In this document: one piece after another, positions 36,601 through 44,826 of the stretch
Numbering within the stretch: position 1 is the first letter of the stretch
How the letters are laid out: every line of letters begins with the position of its first letter
DNA from: a bacterium
Lineage (GTDB): Bacteria; Planctomycetota; UBA1135; UBA2386
Direction of reading: 5' to 3'
DNA length: 64,000 nucleotides
Assembly: GCA_030432695.1 (NCBI GenBank)
Contig: JAUILN010000004.1
Coordinates: 62,001-126,000 of the forward strand
Notes under the pieces: generated by a model
Told to the model about the DNA's origin: nothing
What the model saw: only the letters and a program-made list of their open reading frames with translations
Database searches by the model: none
Program-made: the position numbers and the translations under genes

Positions 36601-37821
36601 ATGGACCGACGAACCTGGACCAACATCTGCCTCGCGCTGTTCCTGTCGGCCCTGCACCCGGCCTGGGCGCAGGAGCCCACGGCCGAGCCGGCGCCGGAAC
36701 CGCGGCTGCAGACCGCGCGCGAGCCGGCGTCGGGCGCGGTGCCTTCGCTGGAGCAGCTGCAGGCGATCGCGGGTGCCTGGCAGGCCTACGACGCGGGACG
36801 CTTCGAGGCGGCTCGCGACGGCTTCCGGGCCGCGTTCGACCTGTCGCGCGACGACCCCGAGTTGGCCTGGAACCTGGCGCTCGCCTCCTGGCGCGCCGGG
36901 GATCTGGCGGCGGCCGAGGTCGCGGCCGAGCAGGCGGCGACCTTGTCCGATGGGCGGCTCGCGCCCTTGCGCGACGGCCTGCTCGGCAACCTCCGGCTCG
37001 AGGAGGCGCGGGCCCTGCAGGCCGAGGATCCCGGCGCTGCGCTCGACGCGGTGAAGCGCGCGATCCAGAACTACGTCCGCGGGGCTGCGGCCGCGCCGGA
37101 GCGGATGGAACTGCGGCGCAATCTGGAGCGGGCGCTGCGACTGCGCGACGAACTCGAGGCGCAGCAGCAGGAGCAGGAGAACGACGAGGAGCAGGACGGC
37201 GAGCCGTCGGACGACCAGCAGCAGGATGGTGAGCAGCAGGAGTCGGACGACCAGCAGCAGGACGGCGACCAGCAGCAGGACGGTGAGCAGCAGGAGTCCG
37301 ACGACCAGCAACAGGACGGCGAGCAACAGGAGTCCGACGGCGAGCAGTCCCAGGACGGCGAGCAGTCGCAGGAACAGCAGTCGCCGCAGGACGGCGAGCA
37401 AGGTCAGGACCGCGAGTCGTCCGGCGATCCGGGGCAGGCGCCCGAGGAACCGCAGCCGGAGGGCGATGAGCAGAGCGAGCAGCCCCAACCCCAGGACGGC
37501 GAGCCCGAGAACGAAGAAGGCAACGAGCCCCAGCCCGAGGCCGGCGAGACCGAGCAGGAGCCGGGCGACCGCGATCCCGGCGAGGAGGCGGCCGAGGCCC
37601 AGCCAGCAGGCGGGGACGAGGGCGAAGGCGAGCAGGACGGCGCCGATGCGCAGCCGACCGCCGGTCCGCTGCCCGGCGAGCAGGCCGAGGGCAAGGAGCT
37701 GAGCCGCGAGCAGGCCCAGCGACTGATGGAGCTGCTGAAGCAGATCGAGGCCGAGCGGCAGGAGGTGCGCGAGCAGATCCGCGCCCGCGCCAACCGTGGC
37801 AAGACCAAGAGGGACTGGTGA
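36601..37821 (+). CDS. BatC-like TPR protein with acidic Gln-rich tail
   Basis: A 406-residue exported protein. A signal peptide ends at HPAWAQ. Residues 50-170 form TPR-like helices (AYDAGRFEAARDGFRAAFDL, ELAWNLALASWRAGDLAAAEVA). Residues 180-385 are almost wholly Gln, Glu, Asp, Gly, Ser and Pro, coded by short tandem repeats at 37210-37335. The end returns to a basic helix (EQIRARANRGKTKRDW). BatC proteins often have such low-complexity tails. The start is an ATG 3 bp after the BatB stop. Confidence 0.85.
   Translation: MDRRTWTNICLALFLSALHPAWAQEPTAEPAPEPRLQTAREPASGAVPSLEQLQAIAGAWQAYDAGRFEAARDGFRAAFDLSRDDPELAWNLALASWRAGDLAAAEVAAEQAATLSDGRLAPLRDGLLGNLRLEEARALQAEDPGAALDAVKRAIQNYVRGAAAAPERMELRRNLERALRLRDELEAQQQEQENDEEQDGEPSDDQQQDGEQQESDDQQQDGDQQQDGEQQESDDQQQDGEQQESDGEQSQDGEQSQEQQSPQDGEQGQDRESSGDPGQAPEEPQPEGDEQSEQPQPQDGEPENEEGNEPQPEAGETEQEPGDRDPGEEAAEAQPAGGDEGEGEQDGADAQPTAGPLPGEQAEGKELSREQAQRLMELLKQIEAERQEVREQIRARANRGKTKRDW
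37210..37335 (+). repeat. In-frame tandem repeats in the BatC-like gene
   Basis: Three in-frame units encode DDQQQDGEQQES-type segments at 37210-37245, 37246-37299 (with an extra internal copy of 18 nt) and 37300-37335. Units differ only by a few silent changes (CAG/CAA, GGT/GGC, TCG/TCC). Units of 36 and 54 nt keep the frame, so copy number can vary without breaking the protein. Confidence 0.85.
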
Positions 37822-40382
37822 GCGCGATCCTGAGGTTGTGTCTGGCGATGGTGGTCGGCGTGACCACGCTCGGCGCCCAGGCGGAGGTCACCGCCCGGGT
37901 CGAGGGTCCGTCGCCGTCGATCGTGCGGCTCGGTGGCGCTGCGCGCTTCGAGATCCAGGTCTCCGGCGCGGAGGCCGATCCGCAGACGCCGCGGCTGCCG
38001 AAGGTCGACGGCCTGCGCTTCCAGATCGCGGCGCCGTTCACGCAGAACTACCAGAGCTACACCCGGGGGAGGGTCACGCGGTCGCGGACCGTCGCCTGGG
38101 ACGTCACGGTGGTTCCCGAGCGGGTCGGCGAGTTCGAGATCCCGAAGTTCTCGATCGAGACCGGCAAGGGACCGCGCGAACTCGGCCCACTGCGGCTGAC
38201 CTGCGTGGCGGATGCGCGCGGCGAGGAGCTGGGCTTCCTGCGGATCCGCGCCGAGTCGCAGCGGGTGTACGTCCACGAGCCGGTGCGGTTGACGATCGAC
38301 TACGGGGTGCGTGGCGACGTCGATCTGATGAACCAGCGTGCCCGCACCCAGCGCGGCGTCGAGACCGTCTACCTGGTGCACCTGCGCGCCTCGTGGCTCG
38401 ACGAACTCGAGGGGGCGCTGCCGATCGATGCGACCCAGCCCGGCGACTCCACCGAGCCCGACGTCGCGCTGATCGTCAACGACCAGATCGAACACGTCCG
38501 CTACGACAATACGCATCGCGAGAACGGCACGCCCTACCACCGCTTCGTCCTGGAGCACGCGTGGCTGCCAACCCGCTCGGGGAACCTGCGGATCCCGCGC
38601 TCGGTGCTCGGCTTCCGGATCCCGACCGGTCCGCAGCGTCGCGACATCTTCGGTTCGCCGATGCAGCGCGACTCCGAGGAGCTGTTCTGCTACTCGGAGC
38701 CACTGTCGATCGAGGTCCTGCCGCTGCCCGAGGAGGGGCGCCCCGCCGACTACACCGGCGCGGTCGGTCGCTTCGAGCTGAAGGCCGACGCGACGCCTCG
38801 CCGGGTCGAGGTCGGCGAGTCGGTGAAGTGGACGCTGACCGTCGAGGGCCGCGGCAACGTCGAGTTCCTCGGCCTGCCGCGGATCGACGAGGTCGAGGGC
38901 TTCCACGTGCTGGGCCGCAACGAGAACCGCGAGGACGGCAGGGCGACGCTGACGCTGGACCTCACTCCGCTGTCCGACACGGTCTCTGGCCTGCCGGCCG
39001 TCGACTGGAGCAGCTTCGACACCACCCCGGGGGTCGAGCGATACGTCGCGCTGCGCGCGCCGGCGATCCCCCTGGAGGTGCGGCCGCTGCCCGAGGGTGC
39101 CGGTCTGGAGCGCCTGCCGGGTGAAGCGGAGCCCGAGCTGGTGCCGGGCGTCGACGACGTCCACGACATCTTCGAGGTCGACCTGCTGCGCGCGACACCC
39201 GAGGCGCCGCCGAGTCCGGTGGATCTGCCCATGCGCGGTCTCGCGGTGCTCGGTCCGTGGCTCGCCGCAGTGCTGCTGTGGGCCGGACTCCGCGTCCGGA
39301 GCGCGCGGCGCGGCGATGCCGCGGCTGTGCGGGCGCGCGGCGCGCGGCGTGACTACCAGCGCGCGCGGTCCGCCGGCCGTGCGGCCGACGAGGCGTTGGT
39401 CGTGTACCTCGCGGCGCGACTCGACGTCGAGGAGGCCGCGGTGATCGGCCCGGACCTCGCCGCGCGCCTCGGTGCCGCCGGCGTCGATGTGTTGCTCGCC
39501 GCCGAAGTGGCCGACGCGATCGAGCGCGGCACGACCTCTCGCTACGGTGGTGGGCAGCCGCCCGACGATGCGGAAGTCGAAGGTCTGGTCGAGCGACTGG
39601 AGAGATTCGGCTGGAACGGAGCGGCGCGAGATTCGGCGTCTGCCGCCAGGCTCGCGCTGCAGGTCCTGCTGCTCGCGGTCGGTGCGGGGGCGGTGCCCGC
39701 GCAGGACGTCGCAACGGGATCCGTCGAAGCAGAGGCCCAGGCCGCCTACCGCCAGGGCGACTACCCGCTCGCCGCCGCGAAGTGGCGCGAAGCCTCGCGG
39801 GCCCCCGATGCCGATCCGCGCCTTGCCTACAACCTAGGCAACGCGCTGTTCCGGCAGAAGGCCTACGCCGAGGCCCTGGTGGCCTACGAGCGCGCGCGGC
39901 CGGCGATGCCGCGCAGTCCGCGGCTGCTCGCCAACATCGACCTTTGCGAGCGACGCCTGGAGGTCGGCAGCGACGGTTCGGGCGAGGCCTTCTCCGAAGC
40001 GGTCGCGAGCCTGCGCGATGCGCTCACCACCACCGAGCTGCTGGTCTGGGCGCTGGTCTGCAACGCATTGGCCGCGCTCGGTCTGGTGTTCGGCCGCGGT
40101 GCCCTCCGCGTGGCCGGCGCAGTGGTCGCGGTGCCGGCACTCCTGCTCGGCCTCGAGCTGCTGGTCCTCGGTCCGGCGCGCCCGCCCGAGGCGATCATCC
40201 TGGCCGCGCCCCGCGCCCGCGTGGTGGCCGAGCCGCGCGAAGGTCTCGAACCGGTCGCCACGCTGCGCGCCGGCGCCCGCGTCGAGGTGGTCGGGCGCGG
40301 ACCCGAATGGACCCGGGTGGCGTTGCCCGATCGCGAGGGTTACGTGCGGACCGGGGAGTTGGGGTTTCCGGCCGACGGTTGA
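37818..40382 (+). CDS. BatD-BatE fusion protein (oxygen tolerance domain, TPR, SH3-like)
   Basis: An 854-residue protein. A signal peptide (LCLAMVVGVTTLGAQA) leads to a BatD domain with repeated beta-sandwich modules to about 460, a membrane helix near 473-494 (GLAVLGPWLAAVLLWAG) and a cytoplasmic helical domain. Near 609-632 a second hydrophobic stretch ends in AVPAQD, just like a signal peptide. Then come TPR helices (AYRQGDYPLAAAKWREAS, RLAYNLGNALFRQKAYAEALVAYERA), two more membrane helices near 740-785, and an SH3-like end (VATLRAGARVEVVGRGPEWTRV). The second part matches BatE. It overlaps the TPR gene as GTGA and ends the operon. Confidence 0.85.
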   Translation: MSAILRLCLAMVVGVTTLGAQAEVTARVEGPSPSIVRLGGAARFEIQVSGAEADPQTPRLPKVDGLRFQIAAPFTQNYQSYTRGRVTRSRTVAWDVTVVPERVGEFEIPKFSIETGKGPRELGPLRLTCVADARGEELGFLRIRAESQRVYVHEPVRLTIDYGVRGDVDLMNQRARTQRGVETVYLVHLRASWLDELEGALPIDATQPGDSTEPDVALIVNDQIEHVRYDNTHRENGTPYHRFVLEHAWLPTRSGNLRIPRSVLGFRIPTGPQRRDIFGSPMQRDSEELFCYSEPLSIEVLPLPEEGRPADYTGAVGRFELKADATPRRVEVGESVKWTLTVEGRGNVEFLGLPRIDEVEGFHVLGRNENREDGRATLTLDLTPLSDTVSGLPAVDWSSFDTTPGVERYVALRAPAIPLEVRPLPEGAGLERLPGEAEPELVPGVDDVHDIFEVDLLRATPEAPPSPVDLPMRGLAVLGPWLAAVLLWAGLRVRSARRGDAAAVRARGARRDYQRARSAGRAADEALVVYLAARLDVEEAAVIGPDLAARLGAAGVDVLLAAEVADAIERGTTSRYGGGQPPDDAEVEGLVERLERFGWNGAARDSASAARLALQVLLLAVGAGAVPAQDVATGSVEAEAQAAYRQGDYPLAAAKWREASRAPDADPRLAYNLGNALFRQKAYAEALVAYERARPAMPRSPRLLANIDLCERRLEVGSDGSGEAFSEAVASLRDALTTTELLVWALVCNALAALGLVFGRGALRVAGAVVAVPALLLGLELLVLGPARPPEAIILAAPRARVVAEPREGLEPVATLRAGARVEVVGRGPEWTRVALPDREGYVRTGELGFPADG

Positions 40383-40401
40383 GCCGCCGCGGCGTGCCGT
40401 C

Positions 40402-41085
40402 TCAGTCCAGATACTCCGCACTGTGCGCCACCACGAACAGGTCGCAGCCCTCGGTGGTCTGGAACTCGGCGTGGTAGCTGCGTGACGGGTTGAACTGGAA
40501 GTCGCCGGCGCGCATCGGCGCCATGCTCGGGTCCTCGAGGTTCCGCATGTCGCCGCGCATCACGTAGAAGCACTCGGAGCCGACGTGGCGGTGGCGGGGG
40601 ATGATCGCGCCGGGTTCGCAGCGCAGGACGAACACCACGCGGCCGGTCTCGGGATCGCGGTCGAGGACACGGATGGTGATTCCCGGCCAGGGCATCGGCT
40701 TCCAGACCGCGTCGGCGACCCGGTCGCAGGGCGGCGACGACGGGTAGCCGACCGCGCGCAGCTTGCTCGCGCTGGTCATCGAGCCGTCGGCGACGCCCTT
40801 CAGGAAGCGGGCGCGCAGCGACTCGGACGGTGCTGCCTCGGGCTCGGACTCGAGCAGGGCGTCGGTGACCGCGCGGAAGCCGTCGACGCTCCGCTCCAGG
40901 GCGCGGTCGTCGTCGAGGGCCTCCTCGACCGCGGCGCGTTCCGCCGCATCGAGCGCGTCGAGGGCGAACAGCGCGGCTCGCTCGGCGTCGCTCGGCGAGA
41001 GATCGCCGCTGTCGGGACGAGAGGGGTTCATGCCGTCGTCGGTCCGTTCGTCCGGATCGTGGTCGGAGGGACGCTTGGATGTCAT
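40402..41085 (-). CDS. Anti-sigma factor-like protein with ChrR-type cupin domain
   Basis: A 227-residue protein. The N-terminal third is acidic and helical (AALFALDALDAAERAAVEEAL), like the sigma-binding part of RskA/ChrR anti-sigma factors, but it has no zinc Hx3Cx2C motif. The C-terminal part is a cupin with H165-R-H167, E171 and H205 as likely metal ligands (PRHRHVGSECFYVMRG, SYHAEF). In ChrR-type proteins the cupin senses reactive oxygen. No membrane segment is seen. The ATG at 41085 overlaps the sigma gene stop, so the two proteins are co-translated. Confidence 0.85.
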   Translation of the reverse strand: MTSKRPSDHDPDERTDDGMNPSRPDSGDLSPSDAERAALFALDALDAAERAAVEEALDDDRALERSVDGFRAVTDALLESEPEAAPSESLRARFLKGVADGSMTSASKLRAVGYPSSPPCDRVADAVWKPMPWPGITIRVLDRDPETGRVVFVLRCEPGAIIPRHRHVGSECFYVMRGDMRNLEDPSMAPMRAGDFQFNPSRSYHAEFQTTEGCDLFVVAHSAEYLD

Positions 41086-41705
41086 CGAGGGTCCCTCCCT
41101 TCTTCGTAGGAGGGTCCGGTCTGGCTGGCGTCGAGCACGCCACGCAGCGTCTGCATGCCGGAGCGGATGCGGGTCTTCACGGTGCCGATCGGCAGGCCGA
41201 GGTGCTCGGCGACCTCGGTGTGGGTCATGCCGGCATAGAAGGCTGCGGCGATCGCCTCGCGCTGGCCGCGCGGCAGTTCGGCCGCGGCCGCGCGGATCTG
41301 GTGGGCGGCGTCGTTGCGCTGCGCTTCGCCCGCCGGATCGGTCGCCTGGTCGACGAGCTGTTCGGTCATCTCCTGCACGTCGCAGCGGCTCCGCCAGCGG
41401 TGGTCGCGGCGGCGGCGGTCGAGGGCTCGTGAGCGGACCATCGTCAGCACCCAGGCGGCGACCGAGCCGCGCGCCGGGCGGTAGCGGCGCGCCTCCGACC
41501 AGAGCTGGTGGAACGCGTCGAGCACCGCCTCCTCGGCGGTCTCCTCGTCGGTCGACAGCCGCCTCGCGAGGCCGAGGCAGCGGCCGTGCAGCGCGTCGAA
41601 CAGCTGCACGAACGCGGTCTCGTCCCCGTCGCCGACCCGCGCGACCAACCGGATCAGGTCGGTCGCCGGCTGGTCCGGGTGTTCGGGCTGGGGCGAGGAG
41701 GACAT
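41082..41705 (-). CDS. ECF RNA polymerase sigma factor (SigK-like)
   Basis: A 207-residue ECF sigma factor. Region 2 contains FVQLFDALHGRCLGLARRL and AEEAVLDAFHQLWSEARRY, followed by GSVAAWVLTMVRSRALDRRRR. Region 4 contains LPRGQREAIAAAFYAGMTHTEVAEHLGLP and GTVKTRIRSGMQTLR (cited in parts). It is paired by an ATGA overlap with the cupin anti-sigma gene, the standard arrangement for an anti-sigma-controlled ECF factor. DUF4331 and TPR genes lie just upstream on the same strand and may be its targets. Confidence 0.92.
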   Translation of the reverse strand: MSSSPQPEHPDQPATDLIRLVARVGDGDETAFVQLFDALHGRCLGLARRLSTDEETAEEAVLDAFHQLWSEARRYRPARGSVAAWVLTMVRSRALDRRRRDHRWRSRCDVQEMTEQLVDQATDPAGEAQRNDAAHQIRAAAAELPRGQREAIAAAFYAGMTHTEVAEHLGLPIGTVKTRIRSGMQTLRGVLDASQTGPSYEEGRDPR

Positions 41706-41711
41706 CCGCGG

Positions 41712-41717
41712 AAGCTA
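41712..41717 (-). promoter_or_regulatory. Candidate -10 hexamer of the ECF gene (TAGCTT)
   Basis: On the minus strand TAGCTT ends 6 nt before the ATG at 41705, the spacing for a leaderless transcript. No clear -35. If real, the sigma/anti-sigma pair has its own promoter. Confidence 0.35.
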
Positions 41718-41826
41718 CGCAGCGGCACCGGCGGACGGATTTCCTGGCCCGGTCGGCGCGTCAGGTTGGCCGGCGGTGGCTCCCGCTGCAAGCGCGCCCT
41801 CGCCGAAGGTCGCGCCACGGTCCCCG

Positions 41827-43278
41827 TCAGTCGTGACGGTGGTTGCGGCCGTTGTGCGGCGTGCCGGCGTACGGCAGCACCTTGCTGTAGACGGCGTCGT
41901 TGGCGTCCACGTTGTCGCCGGCGGTGCGGATCACCGGCGGGTTCGACGCCAGGTCGCTGATCACCGCCGAGACGCCGATGTCCACGACGTCGTCGCCGAA
42001 CCGACGCCCGTTCGGCCAGCCACCGGGGATCTGCTGGTTCTGCAGCGGGCTGAACACCGTGTCGCCGCCGAACACGCTGCGTCGGTCGAAGCCCTGGTCA
42101 TCGGGGTTGGTCGGGTGGTTCGGACCACCGCCCGCCAAGGGCACCGCCGCGGTCGACAGGTCGACCTTGATCAGGTCGGGGATGAAGATGCCGACGAGGT
42201 CGGCGCGGTTCTGCTCGATGCCGGGGATGGGATTGCCCTGGAACACGATCGCGTTGAGCAGCGCCGCCAGCTCGGGGGTCAGCGCGTAGGGCCGGAACAG
42301 CGTCGCATCCACCGTCGGGTCGGTGCGGTTGTAGGTGTCCTTGTCCTGCTCGGCAACGAAGCCCTCGCAGAACAGCGGGTTGCCCTGGCGGCCGACCTGC
42401 ACGTAGTTGCCGAGCTTCAACGGCTCGCGGCTGTCGAAGCGGACCTCGATCTCCTGCCGCAGCGTGTTGGCGTGCACGCCGGCCATCTGCATGTCGCCGC
42501 CGAGGTCGTCGACCGGGATCTCGAGCACGATCGTGTGCACGTTGAAGCCCTTCTGCGTGTCCTTGCCGGGATCGCGCAGCGACAGCAGGTCGAAGATCGC
42601 CTGCACGTCGGCGAAGAAGCCGTCCTCGCGCTGGCCGCAGAAGGCGCGGTAGCCGTTCTGCAAGGTCGCGATCGACTGGCGGGTGAAGCGGTCGAGCGCC
42701 GAGGCATTGGCGACCCCGTCTCTGGCGACGCCATCTCCGCCGTTGGTGTTGTAGTGCGGCGTCGCGCGGCCCTGGTTGTTCGGCGGCACCACGCCATTGC
42801 CGAGCAACGAGAAGCCCTGGCCCGGCCGCGCGTCGACCTTCCACACCGAGTAGCGCTGCACCAGGTTCTGCTCCGGGGCGGCGACGTTGTCGACCACCCC
42901 GGTGTAGCTCTGCAGGATGGTGCCGCGGTTGCGGATCTCGTCGTTGAACATGAAGTAGTAGCTGACCGTCTTGCGGCCCGCGGCGAGGTCGTCGCCGAGG
43001 GAGACGTGCAGTCCGTAGATCACGCTCTTGTCGAAGTTGTAGCGGTTGGGCCCGATGCCCGGGTCCTCGAAGGGATACACCGAGACCGCGGCGGTGAGGT
43101 ACTTGTCGTCGCCACGCTCGGTGACGAAGGCGTACACGTCGGTGGTGTTGGCCGCGTCGTCGAGGGTGATCAGGGGCGCGTCCATGTGGCTGGACGCAGT
43201 CGCCGTGTTCTGCAGGAACAGCGCGGCGCAGGTCAGGAAGAAGCCGCAGAGTGCGGCACGTGGAGCGAGTCGTTTCAT
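41827..43278 (-). CDS. Secreted DUF4331 family protein
   Basis: A 483-residue exported protein with a signal peptide (ALCGFFLTCAALFLQNTATA). DUF4331 is shown by SSHMDAPLITLDDAANTTDVYAFV right after cleavage (cited over two parts, SSHMDAP and DDAANTTDVYAF), YNFDKSVIYGLHVS, FMFNDEIRNRGTILQSYTG, VHTIVLEIPV and the end ALTPELAALLNAIVFQ with FPDLIKVDLSTA-like phrases. The family has no settled function; it is often found near ECF sigma factors and TPR genes, as here. The protein ends in a His/Asn/Arg-rich tail. It is 121 bp from the sigma gene. Confidence 0.9.
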   Translation of the reverse strand: MKRLAPRAALCGFFLTCAALFLQNTATASSHMDAPLITLDDAANTTDVYAFVTERGDDKYLTAAVSVYPFEDPGIGPNRYNFDKSVIYGLHVSLGDDLAAGRKTVSYYFMFNDEIRNRGTILQSYTGVVDNVAAPEQNLVQRYSVWKVDARPGQGFSLLGNGVVPPNNQGRATPHYNTNGGDGVARDGVANASALDRFTRQSIATLQNGYRAFCGQREDGFFADVQAIFDLLSLRDPGKDTQKGFNVHTIVLEIPVDDLGGDMQMAGVHANTLRQEIEVRFDSREPLKLGNYVQVGRQGNPLFCEGFVAEQDKDTYNRTDPTVDATLFRPYALTPELAALLNAIVFQGNPIPGIEQNRADLVGIFIPDLIKVDLSTAAVPLAGGGPNHPTNPDDQGFDRRSVFGGDTVFSPLQNQQIPGGWPNGRRFGDDVVDIGVSAVISDLASNPPVIRTAGDNVDANDAVYSKVLPYAGTPHNGRNHRHD

Positions 43279-43333
43279 GGCTCACGAGGGTGCCCCGGGC
43301 CCATCCCGGAGCGGGTGATGGGGAGCAAGGCGG

Positions 43334-44686
43334 TCAGTCGCGTGCGCGCAGCGCGGTGAGTCGGTCGCGTTCGGAGGGCATCAGGACCCCACGGGCCGGC
43401 CAGGCGGTGGCCGCCAGGCGGGCGGCCTCGGCGCTCCGTCCGTGGGCCTCGGCGAGTTCGGCGGCGTGCAGTGCGAAGCGTGGCTCCGGGGTGCCGTGGC
43501 GCTGCGCCTTGGTCAGCCAGCCGGCGGCGGCTTCGAGGTCGCCCAGCCGGAGGTGGCAGTAGCCGACCAGATCCTGCGTGTGCACGTCTTGGCGCGACGC
43601 GAACTCGAGCTCGGCGAGCTGCAGCGCATCGCTGGCGCGGTCGGGATGGCGGGTGGCGAGCCACAGGGCGGCGTGGCGCGGGTCGGTGCGCCAGCCCTCG
43701 GCCTCGAGCAGGCGCTCCTGCGCGTGGGCCTCGTCGTCGCGGTCGGCGCGGCGCAGGGTGTCGGCGGCGAACCAGCGGTGTTCCGGCAGCCGGGTCGCTT
43801 CGGCGGCGGCGAGCGCGTCGTCGGCGGCGCGTGCGGTGTCACCCTGGAGCAGCAGCACGCTGCCGCGGACGAACAGCGCCTCGGCGCAGTTCGGCTGCAG
43901 GGCGAGGGCGGCGTCGGCGTGATGACGGGCGTCGTCGAGGGCATGCGCCTGCAGGCGATAGCGCGCCAGCCAGGCCTCGGCCCAGGCGGTCGCCGTGGCG
44001 GTCCGTGGGCTGCCGGCACCGACCGCCCGCTCCATCAGCAGCGTCGCACCCTCCAGGTCTCCGCCGAGCCAGCGCAGGCGTGCCGCGCGCGCGTAGCTCT
44101 CGAGTCCGGGCCGTTCGGCGAGCATCGCGCGGTAGTGCGGCTCGGCTTCCTCGGGTCTGCCGAGGTCGAGCAGCACGTCGCCGAGCAGGCCGTGGTCGGT
44201 GCCGTTGCCGCGGGCGGCGACCAGCTCGCGGGCCACCGCCTCGGCCTCGCGGAAGGCGTGCATCGAGTGCAGTGCATGACCCCGTAGGAGCAGTGCACCT
44301 GGATGTCCGGGCTGCAGCTCGCCGAGCCAATCGGCGCAGGCGCGCGCCATCGCGTAGTAGGTCTCGTCGTGGGCCCGGCGGGCGTGCACCACGAACAGCT
44401 GCCCGAGCCGCTCGAGCTCGGCGATCGGGTGTTCGTCGGCCGCGATGCGTCGCTGGCAGTCCGCGATGCGGCGGGCGAGTTCGTCCGCGCCGGGCACCGC
44501 CGCGAGGATGCGGTTCCGCCGGGCATCGCGCGCCGAGCGGCGGTCCGATGCCGGGTCGGTGTGCGGGTCCTCGGCGTTGCTGGGCGCGGTGTCTCGACGG
44601 CACGACAGGTCCGTGAGCGGCAGCAGCACGATCAGGGGGAGCGCCACCGCGACACAGCGGGCGACGACGCGGGCGGTTCTCGGCAT
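43334..44686 (-). CDS. TPR-repeat protein, membrane-anchored or exported
   Basis: A 450-residue protein with an N-terminal hydrophobic segment (CVAVALPLIVLLPLTDLSC) that may be a signal, a lipobox-like LTDLSC, or an anchor. TPR-like helices run from about 120 to the end (LLLRGHALHSMHAFREAEAVA, GDVLLDLGRPEEAEPHYRAML, ALFVRGSVLLLQGDTARAADD, VGYCHLRLGDLEAAAGWL). The ATG at 44686 is chosen over an upstream start. It lies 55 bp before DUF4331 on the same strand, so the two are probably in one transcript. DUF4331 genes commonly have such a TPR neighbour. Confidence 0.82.
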   Translation of the reverse strand: MPRTARVVARCVAVALPLIVLLPLTDLSCRRDTAPSNAEDPHTDPASDRRSARDARRNRILAAVPGADELARRIADCQRRIAADEHPIAELERLGQLFVVHARRAHDETYYAMARACADWLGELQPGHPGALLLRGHALHSMHAFREAEAVARELVAARGNGTDHGLLGDVLLDLGRPEEAEPHYRAMLAERPGLESYARAARLRWLGGDLEGATLLMERAVGAGSPRTATATAWAEAWLARYRLQAHALDDARHHADAALALQPNCAEALFVRGSVLLLQGDTARAADDALAAAEATRLPEHRWFAADTLRRADRDDEAHAQERLLEAEGWRTDPRHAALWLATRHPDRASDALQLAELEFASRQDVHTQDLVGYCHLRLGDLEAAAGWLTKAQRHGTPEPRFALHAAELAEAHGRSAEAARLAATAWPARGVLMPSERDRLTALRARD

Positions 44687-44826
44687 GACGTCCAGGGCTC
44701 CGCGGCGATCGGCGGCGCGGATTTCGGATTCCACGACCGAACGGTCCGGGGGAGCTGCGCGACGTCCTGGCGGTCCGACCCAGACTCCTCGCTCCCGCGC
44801 CCGCGAGCCGCCATGCTGGAGGCACC

